A DNA stretch of 30,563 nt from Amoeboaphelidium occidentale. Taxonomy: Eukaryota > Aphelidiomycota > Aphelidea. The DNA lies in assembly GCA_023515795.1 (NCBI GenBank), contig JALGPX010000050.1, positions 12,653-43,215 of the forward strand, read 5' to 3'. The notes below the pieces were generated by a model. That model ran no database searches. It saw only the letters and a list, made by a program, of their open reading frames with translations, and had not been told where the DNA came from. The number at the start of each line of letters is the position of its first letter. Position 1 is the stretch's first letter. A program made the position numbers and the translations under genes. Of this stretch, positions 7,828 through 16,186 are shown one piece after another.

Positions 7828-9921
7828 ATGAAGGTCAGTTTGAAGTACTTTGCTCCTTTGCTACTTGTTGCATCCGCGCTAGCGTTGCCTCAAATGGCTG
7901 GCAACGATCCGCAAGTTCCAGATATTGATACTATACCAAGTGGTGGTGCACCTCCTAAAGAAGATATCCCGGCAGGCACTTATCCTGATGCAGCTCCTGT
8001 TGCCCCTGCTCCTGTTTCTGCTGATGGTGAGCAAGTTGCTCCTGTTGCTGTAGAGAAACCAACTGTTTCAGGTGATGAAACTCCAACCAAGACCTCTGAA
8101 GATAATGCAGAGGCTCCACCCGATGGCATTTACCCTCCATCCGAGCCTGGAGTATCTCCAGTTCCATCACACTCTCCAACTCCTTCCTCTGATCTTTATG
8201 TGGTTCCAGAAAACGCGACTTCAATCTACCCTCCTGGTAACATGAACAGCACTACTCCTGAACAACCTGTCTATCCTGAACAGCCTGAAGAAGCTATTGA
8301 TTATGATTTTATTAACAAGGCATTGCAATGCAGAAAAGACAAACGTCTAGATGATCCTGATTTCTTGTCAAAGTTGTCGGAACACAAGGAGCAGGGTCAA
8401 GACGATCCTGCTGCTGATGGTCCTCCTATTCCGAAGAATGACACTGTATATCCTGTTAATGGTACTCAAGAACTTCATAAGAGAGCTGTCATGACTGAAT
8501 TGTATCCAGCTAATGAAACTTCTGCCGAAAACCCAAGTGTTGAAGCTCCTGTCGGTGAAGGCAGTGCTAACGACCTGTATCCAACTGTTTCTCCAACTCC
8601 ATCTGTTCCAATGAATGAAAGCACAATCTATCCAACTGTTTCTCCAACTCCATCTGTTCCAATGAATGAAAGCACAATCTATCCAACACATAATGCTACC
8701 GAGACTCCTGAAGAGTGTAATTTGAATGAGTTTGATTTGTCCAAGGTTAACAATGCTACATTGAAGGAGTTGTTCAAGCAGATGATCGACAGAAACATTA
8801 CCAAGCCAAAGACTATGCAAAGAATTATTCGTCTCACAAAGATGAAGGGTGTTCCTGAAGAGCAAGCAAAGAAGGCTAGTCAAGAAGCTGCAAACGAAGC
8901 TGTCAAGAAGAATCCATCCACCGCTGAAGCTGCCAAGAAAGTCGCGTCATCAGTTAGTTCTGCTGCTAAGAAGACCAAGAATGAAAAACAGACTACAAAA
9001 CATACCAAGAAGACCAAGAAGGGTTGCAGAAAATACGTGCAGGATGGTTATGAATATGAAGAATGTTTCTCTTCTGTTGAAAGTGAAAGCAGCAGCTCTT
9101 CAGATTCTTCCAACAACGGTGCTGCAAGTTCAGCTGCTGGATCATCGGCTGCATCCCAAAATACTGAAACAGAACCTGCACCAGAAGATGGCGAAGATGA
9201 CATTTATCCAGTTGAAGATGTTCCTAATGTGGAAGAGGACGAAGATGATGTCCCTGCTGGAAGCCCTCCACCTTATTCAACTAATTCAATGCCTTCCAAC
9301 GACACTAATTCTATTTACCCATCAGGTGATAACTCAACTGCACCAGCAAAGAACGAAACTCTTGGTTTGTATCCACTGAGTGATTTGAACAGCTCCCTTC
9401 CTGATGCTATGAATGCAACAAAGCCTGAGAACGCAACTGATTCTTTGTACCCAACTGAGGGGAACAATGCAACTACACCTGATGCTCCAACTGAAGGATT
9501 ATATCCAACTGAAGGAAACAATGTGACTACTCCCGAGACTCCAACTGATTCTTTGTACCCAACTGAGGGGAAAAATGCAACTACACCTGATGCTCCAACT
9601 GAAGGATTATATCCAACTGAAGGAAACAATGTGACTACTCCCGAGACTCCACCAGAGGAAGTTTATCCAACTGGTGAAACTAACCCGACCGAACCTGTTG
9701 CTGCAGCTGCAGACAAAGACACCATTGAAATTCCAGACCTTGAAGCTGAGAAGGCACCAGAAGAGCCAACTGAAGAGCCTGCTGAAGGACCAACTGAACC
9801 AGCAGAAGAAGCTCCTGCTGAAGATGTTCCAGCTGCTGGAGTTGTTTATGATACAGCTGCCCCTCAAGAAGGTGAAGCTGAACCAGAGGCTAAAGCAGAA
9901 GACAGTCCATTTAACTTGTAA
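7828..9921 (+). CDS. Secreted repeat-rich, heavily N-glycosylatable protein
   Basis: Intronless, 697 aa, not recognised as any named family. The signal peptide is residues 1-19 (LLLVASALA). The mature protein is P/T/E/N-rich, with more than fifteen N-x-S/T sites and a recurring tyrosine-proline motif (YPTEG, YPAN, YPTVS, YPSGD). Two repeat blocks stand out: an exact 17-residue tandem duplication (251-284) and a 36-residue unit present twice (538-609), itself two 18-residue halves. A basic Ala/Lys-rich middle (about 307-400) with KTKKGCRKYVQDGYEYEECF contains most of the few cysteines, followed by a poly-Ser run. The C-terminus is acidic and ends SPFNL; no GPI-anchor signal or membrane segment is seen. 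A cell-wall or extracellular-matrix glycoprotein is a reasonable inference, no more. Codon use is pyrimidine-rich and orderly, suggesting high expression. Confidence 0.85.
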   Translation: MKVSLKYFAPLLLVASALALPQMAGNDPQVPDIDTIPSGGAPPKEDIPAGTYPDAAPVAPAPVSADGEQVAPVAVEKPTVSGDETPTKTSEDNAEAPPDGIYPPSEPGVSPVPSHSPTPSSDLYVVPENATSIYPPGNMNSTTPEQPVYPEQPEEAIDYDFINKALQCRKDKRLDDPDFLSKLSEHKEQGQDDPAADGPPIPKNDTVYPVNGTQELHKRAVMTELYPANETSAENPSVEAPVGEGSANDLYPTVSPTPSVPMNESTIYPTVSPTPSVPMNESTIYPTHNATETPEECNLNEFDLSKVNNATLKELFKQMIDRNITKPKTMQRIIRLTKMKGVPEEQAKKASQEAANEAVKKNPSTAEAAKKVASSVSSAAKKTKNEKQTTKHTKKTKKGCRKYVQDGYEYEECFSSVESESSSSSDSSNNGAASSAAGSSAASQNTETEPAPEDGEDDIYPVEDVPNVEEDEDDVPAGSPPPYSTNSMPSNDTNSIYPSGDNSTAPAKNETLGLYPLSDLNSSLPDAMNATKPENATDSLYPTEGNNATTPDAPTEGLYPTEGNNVTTPETPTDSLYPTEGKNATTPDAPTEGLYPTEGNNVTTPETPPEEVYPTGETNPTEPVAAAADKDTIEIPDLEAEKAPEEPTEEPAEGPTEPAEEAPAEDVPAAGVVYDTAAPQEGEAEPEAKAEDSPFNL
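8578..8679 (+). repeat. Exact 51-bp tandem duplication inside the repeat glycoprotein gene
   Basis: Copies at 8578-8628 and 8629-8679 are identical at every base and encode YPTVSPTPSVPMNESTI twice, in frame. Confidence 0.95.
9439..9654 (+). repeat. 108-bp tandem repeat (two copies) in the repeat glycoprotein gene
   Basis: Copies at 9439-9546 and 9547-9654 differ at one base (AAC versus AAA, Asn to Lys). Each holds two diverged 54-bp halves encoding SLYPTEG... and GLYPTEG..., so a half-unit duplication came first and a full-unit duplication was recent. Confidence 0.93.
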
Positions 9922-9934
9922 TATTAATTTGTTG

Positions 9935-9940
9935 AATAAA
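9935..9940 (+). terminator. AATAAA polyadenylation signal of the repeat glycoprotein gene
   Basis: AATAAA 13 bases after the TAA stop, in AT-rich DNA, only 44 bp before the convergent PI4K stop codon. Confidence 0.5.
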
Positions 9941-9984
9941 AAATATGTAAATTGAAACCATCTATTCCCAATGCCTCATAAAGC

Positions 9985-11999
9985 CTACCATGAAGAAAAC
10001 CAAGGTTGCGACTTAACAAAAGTTATAACTTTTCCTCTAAAAGCATCCAAGTTTCCACGCAGGCCTTTCTTTCCACTACCTTTAGTGGTTTCTGCATGCT
10101 CGTTTTCATCATTCTCAGAGAGCTCTGTCAAGAATTTCCCGTCTGGCGCTGCATCTGATCTTTTGGCTTTCTTACTACTGGAACCGACATCTTCCTCTCT
10201 TGTCATATGCCGTTCATGCTTATTCTTGTCAGGGTGTATGACTGCATCTATACCGCCAATAATGGTTGCTAATACACCATCTCTACCGGCAAAATCAACA
10301 CCAAATTTCCCAGAAACCAAATCTCTAACATCTTCATCCTCCCAAACAAGACATGGAGGCTGAAGTACCAAATCATAAGGAGCTCCCGGATTCTCTGCTA
10401 TCGATGGTTCATTATTCCGAGTAGGCAATAAAGGGTTGGTTGGTGAAGCTCTAGAATATTGTGAAGTTGGCGTATCTCGAGCTGTAGTTGGTTGGTTAGT
10501 TAAGCTCGAAACAGAAGGATTATTCTGAGAAATATATAAAGCACCACCATTCCCCATTCTAAGGACTTGGACCAAATTATAAACTTGTCCCTTCATTACA
10601 GCAACCTGTCTTCGGAACAATTTTTCATCAAAGTCTGCATCCAATTTGCAAATTTGCCTTAGATCTTTCATCAGATCGTCCCACCATAGTTTTGAAGTCA
10701 ATAGAGGCAAAAGCCTATCGCGAGTAGACTGCGAGAACGGAACTTTTGCTGCAGGGAGATAAGACCAGCCATAAGGATAAGATCTCCACTTGTCAGGATG
10801 CTTGAAAGGAAATGCAAGTCCATTATCAATCGCTGCAATATGAATTATAGAAGGCGTTGTGTTAACAGGAGACTGTAACGGAGTGTGATTTTCTAAAGCT
10901 GAAGGCGACCCAGAGTCAGCTTGAGGACCTTGGTTATCAGCGATAGTGTTAAAATCGTTTAGACTCCACGTTGTTGAATCCTCCACTCTTACCATCCAAT
11001 TATCCAGACCTCGATCAGTGTTCCTGATAATATAATCAAGAACAGCAAGACGTTCGAATTCAAACTGGAATTGTGCTTGAACCACATGATGCAAGCCACT
11101 AGTCTTATCATCAACAGGCAATCTTCCATCGTTTACCATCTGAGGTCCCTCTCGCAAAAACTTTGTAGCATCCATATAGCCTGTATATTAGAACTTTAAC
11201 CACCATAATAATTTACTTACCGTGCATGAAGAGTTGGAATGACCCAATTTTAGGAGGTAAAACTCCTCCGTTCTTACGTGCTGCCCTTAAATCCATGTAT
11301 GAGTAATAGAAACTTGGGCTGGCAAGCTCAATAACTTCAGTACGCGGCACAACATTTAAATTTAAATGCCTATCAACAAGACTTGCTGCAGCCTCACTGA
11401 TATAACCCAGATTTGGCATCAAACAACTCCGCCCAAAACAACAGGGACAACAAGTCTTATGTAACCATTTAGTCCATTTGGGATTCAGTTGACCATAAGG
11501 TTCCTCGTTCTTTGGTTTGAATACACCCACAATCTGATGCTGTCGATTTAAACAGAAGTATGATCCAGATGATCCCTGTTTTATGCGAACTGGCTGGATG
11601 CCCTGTGATATAGCCAATTTAACTTCCTCAACGATTAACAAGAACTGCTGAGCCGAGAATGGCCGATAAGTGACGAAGGGCGGAACAGGAGCAGCTGTGG
11701 ATTGTGGGGTTGTCGATAAAAGTGGTTTCTCGCTTTCGAAAGCATGGCCCTTTCCTTTAGCATCGGGGTCATTAGCCGCCCGTTCAGGTGAAGAGTCCCT
11801 ATCATTAGCAGAATGTGCAGCAGAAGTATTCGTTGATCTAATGAAACAATTAATGATTTCCTTTAGGTAAAAGATACTCCATGATATTCAATTCTGACAT
11901 GAAATCAGATTCTGTTTTGGTTATTTGAAGGTCGTAAATGTAATTCTCCAACTTCGACGATGATACTGCGGCGTCTGTTAATTCTATATAACCCTTCAT
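9985..11999 (-). CDS. LSB6: Type II phosphatidylinositol 4-kinase (Lsb6/PI4K2), 3 exons
   Basis: Makes phosphatidylinositol 4-phosphate on Golgi/endosomal/vacuolar membranes. Exons are 11999-11878, 11837-11221 and 11180-9985, two introns of exactly 40 nt, total 644 aa. Hallmarks: PFSAQQF start of the kinase core, G-loop QGSSGSYF (128-135), ATP-binding Lys148 in GVFKPKNEEPYG, the palmitoylation motif CCPCC (170-174), LGYISEAAASLVDRHL, catalytic RNTDRGLDNW (299-308) and metal-binding DNG (Asp365). The protein ends QPWFSSW, echoing the FFSWW terminus of animal PI4K2. It carries a long low-complexity insertion between the catalytic and DNG motifs and a second before the C-terminus (S/T/P-rich, then K/D-rich). 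The start is fixed by a stop codon immediately upstream of the ATG; the first 40 residues match no family I recognise. Confidence 0.95.
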
Positions 12000-12230
12000 T
12001 CACCACTAATCAAAGTGGCGCTGGTGTGGTTTTGAGGCGGACTTGAGTCGTGAAAAAGACGCAATTGATGTTTGATCTCGGTACTAGTCGAGATAACTTT
12101 AGAAGGGTGGATATTTTGAGGAAATATAACTGTGTACTTTCTAATGATCACATGTACACACGCCGGGATGTTGATTAAGGGGCTAGACTTCAGATTGAGC
12201 TAGTGATTCTTGACAATTTTTCCTCTTGAG

Positions 12231-13370
12231 ATGAAACTTATTACTGTATTGCTTCTGGCACTTACAATCGTAGTATCTTATCCTTCATCGGTTAGATGTC
12301 TTGATATTAATGGCTTTCCTTTTGCTGAAACAACCAATTTGATACTGAAACACGTTATAAAGTCGGTTTTCAAGGTTAAGGACACAACTTTTACGCCTCA
12401 AGAATATCACGATGAGTATGTCAAGTCATTAAAAGGGGAAGGCCCTATAAAAGATAAGCATGGAAGATTGATTCCACAGAACATGTACAAAATTCATCGG
12501 CTACCGCGAAACAGCAAGCATGTGATTCTTACAATGGCTGAAGCAGCTGGCATTGCATATTGTGAGCTCTACGGTTTGAAGCAAGCTTCTCAAGCGAATT
12601 TAAGACTGGGCAGGTTTAGAACTGTTTATACGAGTGTTCACGATGGTGCTGGTTATCACTTTCTGCTGCTAGAGAATTTGCAAAGAGACATGTTGATCGT
12701 GTCAATAAGAGGAAGCAAGACTTATGAGGATTGGAAGTACAATGTAGATTCATATGGCATTCCACCGCATAACGGCTCTTTTACTCATTTTCCTCCGGAG
12801 TCTCTAGTTCACCCAGGATTTCAGAAGCGATTCCTACACACAAAAATGCACATAATCACTGCATTGCGAAACTATTACGCTCAACCTGGCAAGAAATCAT
12901 ATAATCTTTACATTACTGGACACTCATTAGGCGGAGGGGTCGCTTCTCTAACTGCATTATTCTTGGCTCAGAACCCATTGGTCTTGAAGTTTGGTAACCA
13001 TGTTCCGAAAATTCAAGGCCTCTACAATTACAATATGCCAATGATCGGCAATAAGGTATTTGTTGAATGGGCAGTAGATCAAATAGGACACGATAAATTC
13101 ATTCGAGTCGTGAATGGTAATGATTTCGCTCCACATTTTGGCTTATCCTTATATGGTTCACACCCACACAATGTACCAGAGTACTTCTGGGACAAAAAAC
13201 AAAAGAAACTCATCAAATGCAAATATGGACTCAACATGTGCAGCGATAAGTTTTCTTACAGTGCAATTACAACTGGAAAACATTCATACGTTGGCTACTT
13301 GCAGACATCTCAAAAGCTCTGCAAGTTGCCATATCCAATTGATCAAAAATACTACGTCAACAATGATTGA
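12231..13370 (+). CDS. Secreted class 3 lipase, first of a tandem pair
   Basis: Intronless, 379 aa from Met12231, the first ATG of the frame, which opens directly on a signal peptide (KLITVLLLALTIVVSYPS). The alpha/beta-hydrolase fold of fungal class 3 (Rhizomucor-type) triacylglycerol lipases is clear: oxyanion region SIRGSKTYEDWKYN, nucleophile elbow GHSLGGGVASL with Ser232, acid Asp298 in NGNDFAPHFG, and His351 in HSYVGYL, mirroring the HLSYFG motif of the Rhizomucor enzyme. Short lipase-type additions surround the core, with a cysteine-bearing tail. Secretion and lipid hydrolysis are well supported; the true substrate (triacylglycerol, phospholipid or other ester) is not readable. The next lipase starts 33 bp after its stop. 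Confidence 0.92.
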   Translation: MKLITVLLLALTIVVSYPSSVRCLDINGFPFAETTNLILKHVIKSVFKVKDTTFTPQEYHDEYVKSLKGEGPIKDKHGRLIPQNMYKIHRLPRNSKHVILTMAEAAGIAYCELYGLKQASQANLRLGRFRTVYTSVHDGAGYHFLLLENLQRDMLIVSIRGSKTYEDWKYNVDSYGIPPHNGSFTHFPPESLVHPGFQKRFLHTKMHIITALRNYYAQPGKKSYNLYITGHSLGGGVASLTALFLAQNPLVLKFGNHVPKIQGLYNYNMPMIGNKVFVEWAVDQIGHDKFIRVVNGNDFAPHFGLSLYGSHPHNVPEYFWDKKQKKLIKCKYGLNMCSDKFSYSAITTGKHSYVGYLQTSQKLCKLPYPIDQKYYVNND

Positions 13371-13378
13371 ATTGCCAC

Positions 13379-13384
13379 CACGTG
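13379..13384. promoter_or_regulatory. CACGTG palindrome between the two lipase genes
   Basis: An E-box hexamer in the 33-bp gap between the lipase coding regions, 20 bp before the second start codon. It could be a bHLH site, but it is only six bases and may be chance. Confidence 0.25.
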
Positions 13385-13403
13385 ATTAAACGTTTTTTCT
13401 ATA

Positions 13404-14369
13404 ATGATTTTTCTCTCGCTTCTGTTTCTACTTCCTCTCTTAGAAAGCGTGCGCACGAACACTCTGAATTGTGCTCCAGAGTTAGCTTTTGAGCGTTTCG
13501 CGTCAAAGCTCACACCAACACCTGACGCTGTAGTGATTCACGGCTACAAGGAATCTCTTAAGATTGCGCCTAAACTTTACAGTCTTGACAAGGATCCTGA
13601 GTCTCTAGAGATGATTTATACAATGGCTGACATATCTGGTCTCGCGTATTTAAGGTCGGAAATGTTCCAACAGGTGTCGGACAATGACTTGCGAGCAGGC
13701 AAATTCAAAGTCTTGAAGGAAGGCATACAAGACTCTTATGGTCATCTTTACGTTATTGTACAAAATCTGGAGCTTAATTATACCGCTCTGGTTGTTCGCG
13801 GAAGCCAGACTTTGGATGATTGGAAAGTTAACCTTCAAACAGATCTAATTCCGTTCACATCGAAATGCCGGTCATGCAGAGTACACGAAGGTTTCTATGA
13901 GAGGTACAAAGAGATCCGGAATGACCTTTTCAATCAGACGTTTCAAATGAACACGAAATTCTTTATCGTTGGACACTCGCTTGGTGCATCAGTCGCTTTG
14001 CTTTTGGCTTTGGATTATCAGCCAGATTTTCTCTACACTTTCGCTTTACCTGTTGTTGGCAATCGGAATTTTAAAGAGCATGCAAAAGCAGAACTAAACA
14101 GAAGATGGATCAATGTGGTTAATGAGGGCGACTGGGCACCATACATTGCAGAGAATCCAAAGATAGACTGCATAGAAAGAAGGATTATCATAAGCAAGAA
14201 CGGAAATAAGACAAAATGCAATGACTTTAAATCAATTGGATGTGAAATACCAAATTGCGATCAGATGGATGTTCGCATGCACTCAAAGTTGGGTCCCATG
14301 TTTTACGGTAGTAAATCAAGAGTCAATACACGACCAATTCACATTCTTAAACCTGTCCCAACGATATGA
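13404..14369 (+). CDS. Secreted class 3 lipase, second of a tandem pair
   Basis: Intronless, 321 aa. The signal peptide is residues 1-16 or so (IFLSLLFLLPLLESV). It is a diverged paralogue of the preceding gene: VVRGSQTLDDWKVN, nucleophile elbow GHSLGASVALL (Ser192), Asp243 in NEGDWAPYIAENP and candidate His293. It is shorter by about 58 residues, lacks the third glycine of the GHSLGGG elbow and has a different disulphide pattern, with a CRSCR motif near residue 156. The coding end faces the Mago gene 22 bp away, and the nearest AATAAA (14463) lies inside the opposite-strand Mago exon. Secretion and esterase/lipase activity are likely; the substrate is unknown. Confidence 0.9.
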   Translation: MIFLSLLFLLPLLESVRTNTLNCAPELAFERFASKLTPTPDAVVIHGYKESLKIAPKLYSLDKDPESLEMIYTMADISGLAYLRSEMFQQVSDNDLRAGKFKVLKEGIQDSYGHLYVIVQNLELNYTALVVRGSQTLDDWKVNLQTDLIPFTSKCRSCRVHEGFYERYKEIRNDLFNQTFQMNTKFFIVGHSLGASVALLLALDYQPDFLYTFALPVVGNRNFKEHAKAELNRRWINVVNEGDWAPYIAENPKIDCIERRIIISKNGNKTKCNDFKSIGCEIPNCDQMDVRMHSKLGPMFYGSKSRVNTRPIHILKPVPTI

Positions 14370-14379
14370 ACATCTCAAC

Positions 14380-14385
14380 TTTATT
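14380..14385 (-). terminator. AATAAA polyadenylation signal of MAGO
   Basis: Minus-strand AATAAA six bases after the Mago stop codon and inside the 22-bp gap to the convergent lipase gene. Confidence 0.5.
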
Positions 14386-14391
14386 ATGGAG

Positions 14392-14971
14392 CTAGATAGG
14401 TTTAATCTTAAAATGCAACGAAACAAGAGATAAAACAAAACACTTTAGGTCTTGCACCAAATAATAAAACACGCGCAAACCATCAGGATCCTAAAAAGTA
14501 AGTGATCGAAAGCGATACAGAAGGCTAGCGAACCTTGCTCTTGTTAACATCCATAAAACTTCCAATCTTATTAGTGCAGAACGAAATGTGTTTGTCCCCG
14601 TAAACAATCTCCAATTCCTGTCGTCCAAATCTGTCTGGCTCAGGCCATAACGTATCATCCTCTTCCATAATCTCCGAGTCAGAAACAATCTTTGCCAATT
14701 GCTCAAGAACCAAAGGCGAAAGGAACACTACGAATTATTCAGAATCGATCTTAAACGGAAGCTGTCAAACCTTCTTTCTTTATGAGCGTATCATTCTTGT
14801 AGTTGGAATTATTTAAATAGAGACAACGACCATCAGGATGAAACTCAAACTCCAAGAACTCATGACCAAACTTCCCCTTATGTCCAGTGCTTTATAAAAT
14901 ATTAAGGTCTACTTGAATATGAAGTATAATTACTAGTAGCGCAAGTAAATTTCATGCGTCGTGTCCGCCAT
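14392..14971 (-). CDS. MAGO: Mago nashi, exon junction complex core, 4 exons
   Basis: Mago forms a heterodimer with Y14/Tsunagi and locks eIF4A3 on spliced mRNA. Exons are 14971-14934, 14889-14771, 14727-14534 and 14490-14392; introns of 44, 43 and 43 nt; 149 aa, the normal family length. The spliced protein follows Mago almost end to end: [92 protein letters not shown] and the ending HFKIKPI. Every splice keeps frame and restores a conserved segment, so the model is firm. Donors are loose (GTAATT, GTTTGA, GTTCGC). The start lies 115 bp from the divergent eS1 start, with a shared CCAAT palindrome between. Confidence 0.97.
14463..14468 (+). terminator. Plus-strand AATAAA inside Mago exon 4
   Basis: The first AATAAA after the second lipase stop (14369) lies 94 bases downstream, within the antisense coding exon of MAGO. 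If used, the lipase mRNA overlaps MAGO coding sequence. Confidence 0.3.
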
Positions 14972-15011
14972 TCAAGTTTTAGAAAAGGCTTGACGCTCAA
15001 GAAAGCACGGA

Positions 15012-15025
15012 CCAATCATGATTGG
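15012..15025. promoter_or_regulatory. Perfect 14-bp CCAAT palindrome in the MAGO/eS1 bidirectional promoter
   Basis: CCAATCATGATTGG equals its own reverse complement and places one CCAAT box on each strand near the middle of the 115-bp region between the divergent MAGO and eS1 start codons. CCAAT is the site of the HAP/NF-Y complex in fungi and animals; shared use by both genes is inference. Confidence 0.55.
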
Positions 15026-15086
15026 CTGGATCGTCCAACCGAAGCGGCAAAATTTTTTCTACTCAAATCGAAAACGTAGAACCAAT

Positions 15087-16062
15087 ATGGCAGTTGGAAA
15101 GAATAAGGTGCGCTCACTGTTGCGATTTAAACTAAAACCAATGTAGAGACTTTCAAAGGGAAAGAAGGGAATAAAGAAGAAGACCGTTGATCCATTCACC
15201 AAGAAGGACTGGTACGACTTGAAGATTCCAGCAATCTTTGAGAAGAAGTCTTTGGGAAAGACTCTTGTCAACCGTTCCGCTGGTCTTAAAAACGCGGAAG
15301 ATTATTTGAAGGGACGCGTTGTCGAAATGTCTTTGGGTGATTTGAACTCTGATGAGTCTCAAGCTTTCCGTAAGATGCAGTTTGTTGTTGAGGAAGTTCA
15401 GGGCAACACTTGCTTGATGAACTTTTACGGAATGGACTTTACTTCTGACAAGATTAGAAGCATGGTCAAGAAATGGCAAAGTTTGATCGAGGCTCACGTC
15501 GATATTAAGGTAGGCTCTTTGTGTTGCATTTATGGGAATTATGATGCTTTCTTAAGTATTCACACTGTATGACGCGTAATCGCATGATTCTTTTATCACG
15601 CTGAATTCCCTCTTAAAGCTCCCCTGTTGTTAAAGATCAGAACTAATTTCATTCTTGTAGACCACTGATGGTTATTTGGTCAGATTGTTCTTGATTGCAT
15701 TTACCAAGCGTCGCCCTGATCAAGTGAGAAAGACCACTTATGCACAATCCAGTCAAATAAGACAAATTAGACAAAAGATGTTCCAGGTTGTCCAGAAGGA
15801 GACTCAAGGTGTTGATTTGAAGCAGCTCTTTGAGAAGTTGGTTCCTGAGGTTATTGGTAAGGAAGTCGAGAAGGTGTCTCAGGGAATTTATCCTTTACAG
15901 AATTCTTTTGTCAGAAAGGTCAAGATCTTGAAGGGACCAAAGCCTGACTTGGGTCGCTTATTGGAATTGGTTGAAGGTTCTGGTCCTTCTGTCGCTCCAG
16001 CTGCTGACGGTACTGTCGTCAAGACTGGTGATTTCAAAGAGCAGGTTTTTACCAGTGTTTAA
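15087..16062 (+). CDS. RPS1: 40S ribosomal protein eS1 (RPS3A/Rps1), 3 exons
   Basis: Small-subunit ribosomal protein. Exons are 15087-15107, 15147-15509 and 15661-16062 (261 aa). Exon 1 encodes only MAVGKNK, exactly the conserved N-terminus; exon 2 resumes [20 protein letters not shown] as in yeast Rps1. Further matches: [48 protein letters not shown] then [25 protein letters not shown] and [19 protein letters not shown]. Length is normal. Intron 1 is 39 nt. Intron 2 (15510-15660) is 151 nt, more than three times any other confidently placed intron in the window, and carries a snoRNA-like element. It probably shares a bidirectional promoter with MAGO. Confidence 0.97.
15534..15610 (+). ncRNA. 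Candidate box C/D snoRNA in eS1 intron 2
   Basis: 77 nt wholly inside the 151-nt intron. A 6-bp terminal stem GGGAAT/ATTCCC (15534-15539 with 15605-15610) brackets a C box ATGATGC (15541-15547; consensus RTGATGA, one mismatch) and a perfect D box CTGA (15601-15604). A weaker internal pair is possible: D' CTGT at 15565 and C' ATGACGC at 15569. The bases before box D (ATTCTTTTATCACG) would be the guide, predicting a target containing CGUGAUAAAAGAAU; I did not recognise this in rRNA from memory. C/D snoRNAs commonly sit in introns of ribosomal protein genes, and human RPS3A hosts SNORD73. The transcript direction matches the host. Antisense target and expression are unverified. Confidence 0.75.
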
Positions 16063-16086
16063 ATACGCGTAAAGACTTAAAGAAGT

Positions 16087-16092
16087 AATAAA
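16087..16092 (+). terminator. AATAAA polyadenylation signal of eS1
   Basis: AATAAA 24 bases after the eS1 stop codon and 94 bases before the RasGAP start. Confidence 0.5.
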
Positions 16093-16186
16093 TCAGCATC
16101 AACAATATCGTGGTTCAGCTATCGTGCTTGGGAATTGCGATGAATGCCCTGCATCATGTTGTATATTTATAGATTTCTACAAAGAA

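Noticed and set aside
8368-8883. 171-codon minus-strand open frame
   Set aside because: Antisense to the repeat glycoprotein; its internal repeat is simply the reverse reading of the 51-bp duplication.
9315-9629. Minus-strand open frame with repeated FPSVGYNPSVGASG units
   Set aside because: Mirror of the plus-strand YPTEG repeats; the real gene has a signal peptide and a 697-codon frame.
9439-9654. Regular repeats that might suggest a CRISPR-like array
   Set aside because: Units are directly adjacent, in frame, coding, without spacers; this is a eukaryotic coding tandem repeat.
14491-14728. Two overlapping minus-strand frames of about 70 codons
   Set aside because: One is exon 3 of MAGO reading into its intron; the other is its shadow frame.
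15087-15230. Possible frameshift in eS1 near the exon 1/exon 2 junction
   Set aside because: With the acceptor at 15146 the frame is continuous and gives the conserved [17 protein letters not shown].
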